Part shown: one piece after another, positions 1 to 7,437 of the stretch
Layout: the number at the start of each line of letters is the position of its first letter
Position numbering within the stretch: the stretch's first letter is position 1
Assembly: GCA_023386855.1 (NCBI GenBank)
Contig: JAEWIW010000406.1
Location: forward strand, 1-7,494
Origin: Bacteroidota bacterium
GTDB taxonomy: Bacteria > Bacteroidota > Bacteroidia > Chitinophagales > Chitinophagaceae
Reading direction: 5' to 3'
Length of the DNA: 7,494 nt
The notes under the pieces: model-generated
Seen by the model: only the letters and a program-made list of their open reading frames with translations
The model's database searches: none
Told to the model about the DNA's origin: nothing
Translations under genes and position numbers: made by a program

Positions 1-414
1 GTGCTGGATATCATCAGCACAGTTTGTTATATCAGTTTTGCCTATTTTCTTTCTGGTAATTTCTCCTACTATGGCCTTGCCATGGCTACAGGCATTTCAA
101 CACTCTTTACCATCATTACTAAGTTTATTTTTCTTCGTAAAGTTCTGAATGGAATTGATTTGGGCAGGATAGCAAATGTTTTACTGGTAGGAACAATTTC
201 TGCCCTTATTCCCATGCTCTTATTGCAATCCTGTATTTACTTTTTGAACCTGGAGCTAAGATCATCCTTTTTCCTGCTGGTCTTTTTTGTAATAGGTTTT
301 ATTTCCTGTTATTATTTCCTGCTGAAACTGTTCAATACTTCGGAGGTTAATCTCATTGAAGATCAATTAAGAAAATATTTTCCACCCATCAGCAAAGTGC
401 TTAAGCCAAGATGA
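1..414 (+). CDS. Polysaccharide flippase (Wzx-like), C-terminal fragment
   Basis: This is the 3' end of a membrane protein gene cut by the window start. The reading frame is open from base 1, so the GTG there is most likely an internal valine codon rather than a start. The visible 137 residues form about four hydrophobic segments (roughly residues 5-20, 23-47, 57-82 and 87-110), followed by a basic, soluble tail ending in KVLKPR. The motif GLAMATGISTLF followed by a membrane helix resembles the C-terminal half of the MATE/MOP-superfamily oligosaccharide flippases. Those proteins move undecaprenyl-diphosphate-linked oligosaccharides across the inner membrane. Its context, directly upstream of glycosyltransferases and a Wzy-like gene, agrees with this. 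Its TGA overlaps the next ATG (ATGA, 411-414). Another polytopic protein cannot be excluded because the diagnostic N-terminal part is missing. Confidence 0.72.
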   Translation: MLDIISTVCYISFAYFLSGNFSYYGLAMATGISTLFTIITKFIFLRKVLNGIDLGRIANVLLVGTISALIPMLLLQSCIYFLNLELRSSFFLLVFFVIGFISCYYFLLKLFNTSEVNLIEDQLRKYFPPISKVLKPR

Positions 415-1589
415 AGATAAGCGACCAGATACAGGTTATCTATGTTTGTCCACATGTTGATGGATACGGTGCCGATCGGTCCTTATTGAACTGCGTGTTA
501 GCTTTGAGGCCATTAGGTGTTTCTCCATTATTCATCATTCCGCGTAAAGGATTGCTGGCTGAACATCTCGAATTAAATGATATACCCTACCTGGTTACAG
601 GATATAAAACATGGACCAAAGGCAGGTCGGCCAACCCGCTTGTTTGTGGTATCAAAGCTGTGGCCAAACTCTTGTTGAATAAGTGGAAAGCCTACCACAT
701 TGCAAAAAAATTAAAGCAGCCCGTGATATCCATGGTTCATACCAATGACCTGGTTACAAATTTTGGTGTTGAATTATCGAAGCAACTCGAGGTAAAACAT
801 ATCCAGCACAGCAGGTGTCTGTTGCATGAATCCGCTATATATTTTGATTTTGGCGAGCGCAGGTCGCTGCATCATTTAAGCCACCATTCCAGCGCGGTTA
901 TTTTCAATTCTAATACGGTGCATGATCATTACCGTCCATATTGCAATGGAGTTGAAGCACAGGTGATCCACAGTGCCATATTCAGCAAGAAGGATATTAA
1001 GCCACCGGTAAAGAAACATAATAAAGCGGAGGCCCTCAGGTTCATCTTCATGGGGCGGTACGAAGACCAGAAGGATCCCCGTACCATCATTAAAGCCGTA
1101 AAAATACTGGTGGATAAAGGATTTGCTGGTTTCCAGGTGTCGGTCTATGGTAAACTGGGTTCAGATTTTTCAAAGTATTTTGCCGATCTCATGAACTATG
1201 TTTCCATGAACCATCTTGAACAGTTTGTATCATTGAACGATTTTGACAGCACCGTTTCAAATCGTTTGCAACATTTTGATGTAGGGCTTTTTACTTCACC
1301 CATGGAAGGCATAGCAAGAGTAATCATTGAATATATGATGAATGGCCTGCCGGTAATTGGTTCAAATACCGGTGGTGCGTCCTTACTAATAAAGGACCAG
1401 CAAAATGGACTTCATTTTACACCGGGTAACGCGATTGAACTGGCTGAAAAAATGGAGATGCTGTTGACCAACCGGAAGCTTGTGGCTGAATTAGGGAAAC
1501 AGGCATTTGAATCAGTGGATGATAAATTTTCAAATGAATATACCGCTTCAGCTTTGTTGAAAGTGTATAAAAATGTATTGAGCAAATAA
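411..1589 (+). CDS. Glycosyltransferase family 4 (GT-B fold)
   Basis: A 392-residue protein, normal length for a GT4 retaining glycosyltransferase. It has the usual two Rossmann-like domains. The N-terminal acceptor domain begins with a beta strand (VIYVCP) and the loop GYGADRSLL (residues 18-26), which matches the common GGAERSLL-type turn. The C-terminal donor domain begins at FIFMGRYEDQKDP (211-223). The donor-binding E-x7-E motif is intact at E299 and E307 (SPMEGIARVIIEYMMNGLP), followed by GSNTGG (317-322) and NGLHF (332-336). No signal peptide or membrane segment is seen, so it should act on the cytoplasmic side of the inner membrane, adding one sugar from an activated donor to the lipid-linked oligosaccharide. 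The ATG overlaps the upstream stop by four bases, and its own TAA shares a base with the next ATG. Donor and acceptor cannot be read from the sequence. Confidence 0.93.
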   Translation: MKISDQIQVIYVCPHVDGYGADRSLLNCVLALRPLGVSPLFIIPRKGLLAEHLELNDIPYLVTGYKTWTKGRSANPLVCGIKAVAKLLLNKWKAYHIAKKLKQPVISMVHTNDLVTNFGVELSKQLEVKHIQHSRCLLHESAIYFDFGERRSLHHLSHHSSAVIFNSNTVHDHYRPYCNGVEAQVIHSAIFSKKDIKPPVKKHNKAEALRFIFMGRYEDQKDPRTIIKAVKILVDKGFAGFQVSVYGKLGSDFSKYFADLMNYVSMNHLEQFVSLNDFDSTVSNRLQHFDVGLFTSPMEGIARVIIEYMMNGLPVIGSNTGGASLLIKDQQNGLHFTPGNAIELAEKMEMLLTNRKLVAELGKQAFESVDDKFSNEYTASALLKVYKNVLSK

Positions 1590-2746
1590 TGAAAATCATT
1601 GTTTACGATCCGCTGTATGCTGATGTTGGACATTACTCCAGGTATAATAAATTTATAACGGGACTTTTATCGGGTATCCCCGGGGTAAACGCGGTACATG
1701 TTCTTTCTTCCAATAAAAAATTGGAGGCCCTGGAACAATTGTCTTCCAAAGTAAAAGTAAGTTATCTCGAATCAGCTTTGGATTCGATGCAGGTTCGGTC
1801 GATGAATGCCAAAGGTTGGGGTAAGGTTCGGCTGGCGATCCAGGCATATAAGAGTTATTCCGATGTAATAAAGTTGATCAATAACTCTGATGCCGACCTG
1901 GTATTTTTTCCTTCCCAGGGGCAATTGCCTTTCTGGCTTGCTTCAAAAAAACTGAAGAAAAAATATGCTTCCAGCCTGGTTTCAATTAAGTGGATATACG
2001 AGAAAAAAGGATTCACTTATCCTTTGTATGCTTTGTTCCGGTCATTTATCAGCAAGGCAACCTTTAATATTTTTATTGAAGATTATTACCAGGCGATAAC
2101 GAATGAACATACCCCTTCTCGGAGCATCGTTATGCCCGACAGGTCTTTAAAGGAACATGTTCACCAGGAAGTAAATAAACAGGACAATCCTCTAAGCCTT
2201 GTAACACTCGGTACCATATCCAGGATAAAGAGTCCTTACCAGTTTTTAACCGAATGGAAAATCCTTCCGCCCGAAATTATCCGTGATTTCAGGTGGCGCA
2301 TTTTCGGAAAAGTGTTTGAAGAAAATTTAGCCACTGAATTGAATGGCGTGGTGAAGGATTGTAAGAATGTTGAGTTTGTCAACGATTATCTTTCTTCCTC
2401 AACATTCAATGAATTGCTGGATGGTGCTGACTTCGTGGTGATCCCTTATTCATGGGATTATGCTAAGTATGCAACATCCGGTGTGATGTGGGATTGTTTT
2501 GAAAAGCATAAAGCTATTATTTGCCCCGATATTGAACCATTCCGGTATTATGTAAATAAGTACAGCATCGGTTATATGTATGCTGAAGGGCAATTAGAAG
2601 ATACACTCAGGAAAGTGGTCCGAGAAAGGAGACAGTTTGCCGAGGCGCTTCCTGGCAATTATAAAAAGTTGGCAAGGGAGTATTCGCAAGAGCGTTTTAT
2701 TTCATTGTTGGGTAATTCATTAAATCGTGCAAAACAACAGGGGTAG
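1589..2746 (+). CDS. Divergent GT-B (GT4-like) glycosyltransferase
   Basis: A 385-residue soluble protein with the outline of a GT-B glycosyltransferase but weak family motifs. It starts with a beta strand and a GHYSRY loop (residues 14-19), as in GT4 proteins that use a G-H-Y turn. The C-terminal domain opens at LVTLGTISRIKSP (204-216). The stretch VIPYSWDYAKYATSG (284-298), followed by VMWDCFEKHKAIICPD (299-314), lines up by eye with the common pattern Y-x(n)-TSG-xLLEAxAxGKPVIAPD. In that alignment D302 replaces the usual second glutamate of E-x7-E, Y294 stands where the first glutamate would be, and H307 replaces the glycine. It probably transfers a sugar in the same pathway, but activity and substrate are uncertain and a non-catalytic role is possible. 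The start is set by a TAATG overlap with the preceding gene, and the stop overlaps the next GTG. Confidence 0.82.
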   Translation: MKIIVYDPLYADVGHYSRYNKFITGLLSGIPGVNAVHVLSSNKKLEALEQLSSKVKVSYLESALDSMQVRSMNAKGWGKVRLAIQAYKSYSDVIKLINNSDADLVFFPSQGQLPFWLASKKLKKKYASSLVSIKWIYEKKGFTYPLYALFRSFISKATFNIFIEDYYQAITNEHTPSRSIVMPDRSLKEHVHQEVNKQDNPLSLVTLGTISRIKSPYQFLTEWKILPPEIIRDFRWRIFGKVFEENLATELNGVVKDCKNVEFVNDYLSSSTFNELLDGADFVVIPYSWDYAKYATSGVMWDCFEKHKAIICPDIEPFRYYVNKYSIGYMYAEGQLEDTLRKVVRERRQFAEALPGNYKKLAREYSQERFISLLGNSLNRAKQQG

Positions 2747-4050
2747 TGGGGAAGAGGGTACTGGTCTTTTTATTGATTGCTTCTGCATTTACATCGGGTA
2801 TACGATTTGATATACCCATTGGCAGCGGATCAGTGAATATAAACCTGGCCCAGTTATTTGCTATTTTCCTTTCTGTTTACCTTGTTTCCCTCGCTGCATT
2901 AAAGCGCAAACCAGTTCCATTATTCTATAAAGACTGGCCTTCATTGTTTATATATGGCTACCTGGTTTCTAATATATTTTCTTCCATTGTATTCTCAGTG
3001 GATCCTTTGAAGGCTTTAAAGTCGTGCCTTGTCATTGCCGTGTATATAAATATATATCATGTTGGAAGGTGGTTGATAGAAGAAGCAAGGGTAGAAACAA
3101 AGGCAACTACCTACCTGGAGAAAAATAATATTTTGTCGGCACTGGTTGGCTTCTGTGGCATGGTGGCTTCCATTTTATTCGGTGAGTGGGAGAATATGGC
3201 GGTTTCATTAGGACATGTAGGTGATGGAGTTCCTTCTATAAGATCATTGTCTTTCGAACCAAATGTTTTTGCCATAACCACTTCAGTGGTGCTTTGTATA
3301 AGTATCGCCATTTACATGTTAAAGGCCAAAGGATCAGCGGGCAAATTACCCATCCTTTTGTTTCTTGGTTTATGTGTGCTGTTCGCTTATACCAGGTCGG
3401 CCTATATTTCGCTGACTTTCGCTATTCTCGTCATGTTACAGCTTACGGGCCGTGTCAATTGGAAGATACTGGTAAATATTGTTGTATTCATTTTGTTATT
3501 GCTGGTGGCAAACCAGTTTTTGCCTGATAATAATTTTATAAAGCAGGCGATATTATCTAAAACGGAGAATCTTGTAAACTTCAGCGAAGGAAATGGCCTG
3601 GGAAGGGTTACCACTTTCCTGGTAGGCTGGGCGGGGTTTATAGTTCATCCTTTATTTGGGAATGGTACAATGATGGCAGATACGGCAAGCCTGAATATTT
3701 TTACCGGTGAGCTGGAAGATGTTATGGGTACGCCTGGATGGTTATCCGGCTCATTGATCCAGTCGCTTCATGATACCGGTATCATTGGAGCATTGATCAT
3801 CATGGGCATATTCGTATCGTTATGTTTGATCAACCTAAAGCATTTCAGGCGTGAGGATAATATCGATCGAAAAGCCATATTCCTTGGATTTTTTGCAGCC
3901 AATATTATTATCGCCATCACTTCACAAATCACATCAGTGCTCTGGATAGGTTTCCCTTTTGTTTTCTGGGCGATCAACATGGCATATGTTGCGGCAATCA
4001 ATAAAGAGAAAAAATTAACTGGTAATAGTCCTAATCAATTTAGCTTATGA
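2746..4050 (+). CDS. O-antigen polymerase/ligase family membrane protein (probable Wzy)
   Basis: A 434-residue polytopic inner-membrane protein with about 11-12 hydrophobic segments (for example near 33-52, 66-84, 91-112, 128-146, 172-192, 201-233, 239-257, 344-365, 376-396 and 398-417). A large hydrophilic loop lies at about 258-340. It carries marks of the O-antigen ligase/polymerase (Wzy_C) superfamily: RSLSFEPNVFA (166-176), AYTRSAYIS (214-222) after a membrane helix, GRVTTFLVGW (286-295) with R287, HPLFGNG (301-307), and SLIQSLHDTGIIGAL (336-350) with H342. Family members join undecaprenyl-diphosphate-linked repeat units, or transfer them to an acceptor, in the periplasm. A Wzx-like gene in the same operon favours Wzy polymerase over ligase, but motifs alone cannot decide. 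The GTG start at 2746 is supported by its TAGTG overlap with the upstream stop and because the next in-frame ATG lies deep in the protein (M139). A GGGG run lies just upstream of the start. Confidence 0.88.
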   Translation: MGKRVLVFLLIASAFTSGIRFDIPIGSGSVNINLAQLFAIFLSVYLVSLAALKRKPVPLFYKDWPSLFIYGYLVSNIFSSIVFSVDPLKALKSCLVIAVYINIYHVGRWLIEEARVETKATTYLEKNNILSALVGFCGMVASILFGEWENMAVSLGHVGDGVPSIRSLSFEPNVFAITTSVVLCISIAIYMLKAKGSAGKLPILLFLGLCVLFAYTRSAYISLTFAILVMLQLTGRVNWKILVNIVVFILLLLVANQFLPDNNFIKQAILSKTENLVNFSEGNGLGRVTTFLVGWAGFIVHPLFGNGTMMADTASLNIFTGELEDVMGTPGWLSGSLIQSLHDTGIIGALIIMGIFVSLCLINLKHFRREDNIDRKAIFLGFFAANIIIAITSQITSVLWIGFPFVFWAINMAYVAAINKEKKLTGNSPNQFSL

Positions 4051-5033
4051 AAAACAATGTTTGGATCGTCATTACAAGTATTAATTATCCAACACAGGCA
4101 GTCAGGGATTTTGCAAAGCTTGTAAAGGAAAGAGGTTGGTCGCTGTTAGTTGTCGGCGATACAAAAACACCTGCAGATTGGAATTGCGATGGAGCCATCT
4201 TTTTGTCGATCGATAAACAATACGAGTTGTTTCCCGTAATCGGCCAACTTATTCCTGTTAAGCATTATTGCCGTAAAAACATCGGCTATCTTTATGCTAT
4301 CCAGCAGGGAGCAACAGTGATTATCGATACGGATGATGATAACCTTCCTTATGATGATTTTGCCTTACAGGTCGACCAGCAGGTTACTGCCGAGGTTGTT
4401 GGCGGAAGTAAGTGGTCGAATATCTATAGCTATTTTTCTGATGATATTATCTGGCCAAGGGGGCTTCCCTTAAAACTCATCCATGAGCCGGGAAAAATAC
4501 TTGGAAAGGAAACGCGTAAATGCCTGGTGCAACAATCGCTTGCAGATAAGGATCCTGATGTTGATGCCATTTTCAGGTTGGTCAATAAAAAAGACACTTA
4601 CTTTAAAAAAACCGGTAATCAGTATATAATTGCCGGCGAAACATATGTGCCCTTTAATTCTCAAAACACGGTATTCTTTAGCGAAGCTTTTCCACTCATG
4701 TACCTTCCCTGCTTTGTAAGTTTCAGGATGACGGATATCTGGCGGTCATTTATCGTGAAGAGGGTATTGAATCATATGGGCGCAAGCCTGTCGTTTCACG
4801 AGGCTACCGTATGGCAGGACAGGAATGAACACGACCTGATGCGTGATTTCAATGATGAGGTAATCGGGTACCAGCAAAATGAAAATATTATCGCGGCATT
4901 GGATAATGCAGACCTGACGGGCCTATCCGTAGTGGATGCAATATCTAAAGCCTGGTCTTCTTTGCATGATATCAACATCATTACGGAAGCCGAGCTAAAG
5001 AATATTAATGAATGGCTGAGCTATTTCAAATAG
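4047..5033 (+). CDS. STELLO (DUF288)-type putative glycosyltransferase
   Basis: A 328-residue soluble protein whose motifs match from memory the STELLO/DUF288 family, known from plant Golgi proteins that affect cellulose synthase assembly and from nematode and bacterial homologues. Visible blocks are ITSINYPT (9-16), VVGDTKTPADW (35-45), RKNIGYLYAI (76-85), an acidic DTDDDN (94-99), IWPRGLPL (135-142), DPDVDAIFRL (169-178), PFNSQNTVFF (202-211), RMTDIWRSFI (227-236) and QDRNEHDL (257-264). The order of a nucleotide-binding-like N-terminus, a DxDD motif and a downstream D/W block suggests a GT-A fold with a metal-binding acidic motif. Unlike the plant proteins it has no membrane anchor, so it is probably cytoplasmic. 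Its place between a Wzy-like gene and a GT4 gene implies a role in building the same glycan. The actual reaction is unknown. ATGA overlap with the upstream gene fixes the start. Confidence 0.85.
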   Translation: MKNNVWIVITSINYPTQAVRDFAKLVKERGWSLLVVGDTKTPADWNCDGAIFLSIDKQYELFPVIGQLIPVKHYCRKNIGYLYAIQQGATVIIDTDDDNLPYDDFALQVDQQVTAEVVGGSKWSNIYSYFSDDIIWPRGLPLKLIHEPGKILGKETRKCLVQQSLADKDPDVDAIFRLVNKKDTYFKKTGNQYIIAGETYVPFNSQNTVFFSEAFPLMYLPCFVSFRMTDIWRSFIVKRVLNHMGASLSFHEATVWQDRNEHDLMRDFNDEVIGYQQNENIIAALDNADLTGLSVVDAISKAWSSLHDINIITEAELKNINEWLSYFK

Positions 5034-5059
5034 GGTGACCGGGATGAGAATATTAATGA
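4999..5059 (+). repeat. 13-bp direct repeat across a gene junction
   Basis: The sequence AGAATATTAATGA occurs at 4999-5011, near the end of the STELLO-like gene, and again at 5047-5059, at the start of the next glycosyltransferase gene. The copies lie 48 bases apart and are read in different frames (K-N-I-N-E versus R-I-L-M). This may be chance in AT-rich DNA or a trace of a junction duplication. I see no target-site or IS-end features around it. Confidence 0.4.
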
Positions 5060-6132
5060 TCAGTCGCGCAACTTTATTTTCCACACCTGGAGGGGATACC
5101 ATCCAGGTCGAGGCTACGGCAAAGTATATAAGAAGACTCGGTATAGAGGTGGATATCAGGCTGGCCAATGATATTAATATTGATTACAGGGCTTATGACC
5201 TGCTTCATTTTTTCAACCTGATCAGGCCAAATGATTTCATGTATCATATAAAAAGATCACGGCTTCCTTATGTATTGTCAACCATCTATGTTGATTATTC
5301 TGAGTATGAAAAAAGGATCAGGAAAGGTGTGGCGGGTATTGTTGCCAGGACTGCAGGTAAATTCCTGACTGAATATTTGAAAACCGTAGGTCGTTCAATT
5401 GTGAATGGTGAAGCGATCATGAGTAAGAAGTTTTACCTGCTGGGACAAAAACGGTCGATGCAATATGTTCTTGATCAGGCCAGTTACCTGCTACCTAATT
5501 CAGCAAGCGAACTCAACAGGATAAAAACTGATTTAAAGGTCACAAGTAATTATGCCTTTATACCCAATGCAATCGACACTGAAAAATTTAGTGGCGCAAT
5601 TGGAGGGAACGACAGGGAAGGCGTTTTATGTGTTGCGCGGATCGAAGGTTTAAAGAACCAGCTAAACCTTATCAGGGCTATGGAAGGAACCGGTATATCG
5701 CTTACCATTATCGGCAAGGCTGCACCCAATCATAAAAAATACTATGAGGCCTGCAGGCAGGCTGCAGGTAAGAATGTGAGGTTTGTAGATCATATCAAAC
5801 AGGAAGACCTGGTTTCCTATTATACAAAAGCAAGGGTTCATATCCTTCCCAGTTGGTTTGAAACAACGGGTTTATCAAGCCTTGAGGCTGCTTACCTTGG
5901 CTGCAACCCCGTCATTACCCATAAAGGCGATGCTTCGGAGTACTTTGGTGCAGAGGCAACCTATTGTGATCCTGCCGATGTTGATTCTATTCGAAACGCT
6001 ATTCAGGTTGCTTATGAACTTACTTATCCCACCCGGTTGAGAGACAGGATTAAAAAAGAATTTACCTGGCAGGTGACCGCGGAAAAAACTGCAAGAGTGT
6101 ATAAGGAAGTCCTTCAAAAAATACATCAATGA
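5044..6132 (+). CDS. Glycosyltransferase family 4 (GT-B fold)
   Basis: A 362-residue protein if started at ATG 5044. I prefer this start because it gives the typical GT4 N-terminus MRILMIS. A GTG at 5035, one base after the upstream stop, would add only three residues (M-T-G) and cannot be ruled out. Counting from the ATG, the donor/acceptor loop is STPGGDTIQV (13-22). The C-terminal domain starts at GVLCVARIEGLKNQ (193-206), with the conserved R and K of the sugar-nucleotide site. E-x7-E is intact (E273 and E281 in SWFETTGLSSLEAAYLG), followed by PVITHKGDASEYFG. There is no signal peptide or membrane helix, so it should act in the cytoplasm as one of the sequential sugar transferases. Of the six junctions this is the only one without a start/stop overlap. 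Its own stop overlaps the next ATG (ATGA). The sugar specificity cannot be read. Confidence 0.93.
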   Translation: MRILMISRATLFSTPGGDTIQVEATAKYIRRLGIEVDIRLANDINIDYRAYDLLHFFNLIRPNDFMYHIKRSRLPYVLSTIYVDYSEYEKRIRKGVAGIVARTAGKFLTEYLKTVGRSIVNGEAIMSKKFYLLGQKRSMQYVLDQASYLLPNSASELNRIKTDLKVTSNYAFIPNAIDTEKFSGAIGGNDREGVLCVARIEGLKNQLNLIRAMEGTGISLTIIGKAAPNHKKYYEACRQAAGKNVRFVDHIKQEDLVSYYTKARVHILPSWFETTGLSSLEAAYLGCNPVITHKGDASEYFGAEATYCDPADVDSIRNAIQVAYELTYPTRLRDRIKKEFTWQVTAEKTARVYKEVLQKIHQ

Positions 6133-7238
6133 AAATTGCCATCATAGGATCCCGCGGCTTTCCATATGTTTATAGTGGTTATGAAACCTTTGTATCAGAA
6201 GTAGCGCCAAGGCTTGTGAACATGGGTGTTGAAGTTCATGTTTACTGCCACCGGCAGTTGTTTATTGAAAAGCCAGCCGAAGTAAAAGGTGTAAAACTTC
6301 ATTATATACCCTGCATCAAATCCAAAGCCCTAAGCCAGTTATCAAATTCCCTGTTGTGTACACTGCATGCCCTCTTTTGTGGGTATAGCATGATTCTCTA
6401 TGTTAATTCGGCCAATGGAGTGTTCGGGCCCATTACAAAATTGTTCAGGAAAAAAACGGCCATCAATGTTGATGGGTTGGAATGGCTAAGGCCCAAGTGG
6501 AAAGGGCTTGGTGCAAAAGTGTTTTATCTATCTTCAAAGATGGCCACACGGTGGATGGATAAGATCATAACAGATGCTGATGCCATGCGTGAAGTGTACT
6601 TAAAGGAATTTAATACGGATTCATCTGTTATTGCCTATGGCGCTAATACCCGTTATTCAAAGAATCCATCCCTGATCGATCGCTGGGGTTTACATAAGGA
6701 TGGCTATTACCTGATTGTAGGCCGGTTGATACCGGATAACAATGCATTATTCATCTTGAAGGAATTTGTTGCTTCTACTTCTGAAAAAAAACTGGTCATT
6801 GTTGGTGATGTACCCTACCAGGATGAATATGCAGAAAATATCAGGAAAATTAAAGATCCACGTGTATTGTTTACAGGGTATATAAACGACCAGGATGAAT
6901 TAGCAGAGCTATATCATAATTGCTTTGGATATTTTCATGGACATGAATATGGCGGTACCAATCCAACCTTATTAAAGGCACTTGCCTATTGTGCGCCCAT
7001 ACTGGCCATTGATACTGTGTTTAGCCGTGAAGTTTTAAGCGATGGGAAGTATGGAAAATTCTTTGAAAAGAAAGACGGAGCCCTTACCTCATTAATGGAA
7101 TCCACGGAATCGGACCCGGTATCCTTCCTCCAGCTAAAAGATATATCACGTGAACGGATAACAGCATCCTATACCTGGGATAAAATAAGTAATCAATATT
7201 TTGAACTGGTCAAAGAGGTGGCAGGAAAGCGCAAGTGA
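6129..7238 (+). CDS. DUF1972-type GT4 glycosyltransferase (rhamnosyltransferase-like)
   Basis: A 369-residue protein with the N-terminal signature GSRGFPYVYSGYETFV (residues 7-22), typical of the DUF1972 domain found in GT4 enzymes such as the WchF/Cps2T rhamnosyltransferases. Other blocks are INVDGLEW (112-119), a basic RPKWKG (121-126), IAYGAN (168-173), VGRLIPDNN (197-205) and HGHEYGGTNPTLLKALA (270-286), where the GGTNP element marks the donor-binding site. K283 sits where I would expect the second glutamate of E-x7-E in many relatives, although I am not sure how often this subfamily has a basic residue there. It is soluble, so it should act in the cytoplasm, probably transferring a sugar (perhaps rhamnose, an inference from family only) to the lipid-linked oligosaccharide. 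It is the last gene of the operon within the window, and its ATG overlaps the upstream TGA. Confidence 0.92.
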   Translation: MKIAIIGSRGFPYVYSGYETFVSEVAPRLVNMGVEVHVYCHRQLFIEKPAEVKGVKLHYIPCIKSKALSQLSNSLLCTLHALFCGYSMILYVNSANGVFGPITKLFRKKTAINVDGLEWLRPKWKGLGAKVFYLSSKMATRWMDKIITDADAMREVYLKEFNTDSSVIAYGANTRYSKNPSLIDRWGLHKDGYYLIVGRLIPDNNALFILKEFVASTSEKKLVIVGDVPYQDEYAENIRKIKDPRVLFTGYINDQDELAELYHNCFGYFHGHEYGGTNPTLLKALAYCAPILAIDTVFSREVLSDGKYGKFFEKKDGALTSLMESTESDPVSFLQLKDISRERITASYTWDKISNQYFELVKEVAGKRK

Positions 7239-7268
7239 TGTAGAAACTTATTATCATCATCTTATTAT

Positions 7269-7290
7269 AATCTGATTAAAGATTTTTTTT
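7269..7290 (+). terminator. Weak candidate intrinsic terminator
   Basis: A 5-bp A/T-rich stem, AATCT (7269-7273) and AGATT (7280-7284) with loop GATTAA, is followed by T at 7285-7290. It lies 30 bases after the stop of the last gene, a sensible place for transcription to end. The stem is short with a single G-C pair, so the hairpin would be unstable and could be chance. Confidence 0.3.
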
Positions 7291-7412
7291 AATGCAACAA
7301 AATAAAAATGCAATTGGTCCGTGTTCCTGACGTTTAAATTTTGTTTTAAAATCCAATGATCCCCTGAACCAAGTAAAATGGTTGCCATATCCTCCAAAAC
7401 TAAACTAGCTTG

Positions 7413-7437
7413 CGACGTACTGCTATTGATTACGTCG
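7413..7437. repeat. Perfect 7-bp inverted repeat, possible protein-binding site
   Basis: CGACGTA (7413-7419) and its exact complement TACGTCG (7431-7437) are separated by 11 bases. No T-run follows on either strand, so it does not look like a terminator. Half-sites centred 18 bases apart, roughly two helical turns, would suit a dimeric regulator upstream of a gene beyond the window. That role is inferred only. Confidence 0.3.

Noticed and set aside
1..3. GTG at the first base as a true start codon
   Set aside because: The frame is open to the window edge and the product has only the C-terminal membrane helices of a much longer family, so this is a truncated gene.
3294..3527. 77-codon + strand open frame inside the Wzy-like gene
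   Set aside because: It lies wholly within a well-supported membrane protein gene in another frame and its product has no family features.
5749..5758. Perfect palindrome GCCTGCAGGC with a nearby partial copy
   Set aside because: It lies inside the GT4 coding sequence (E-A-C-R-Q-A-A-G) and is explained by codon use. No associated structure was found.
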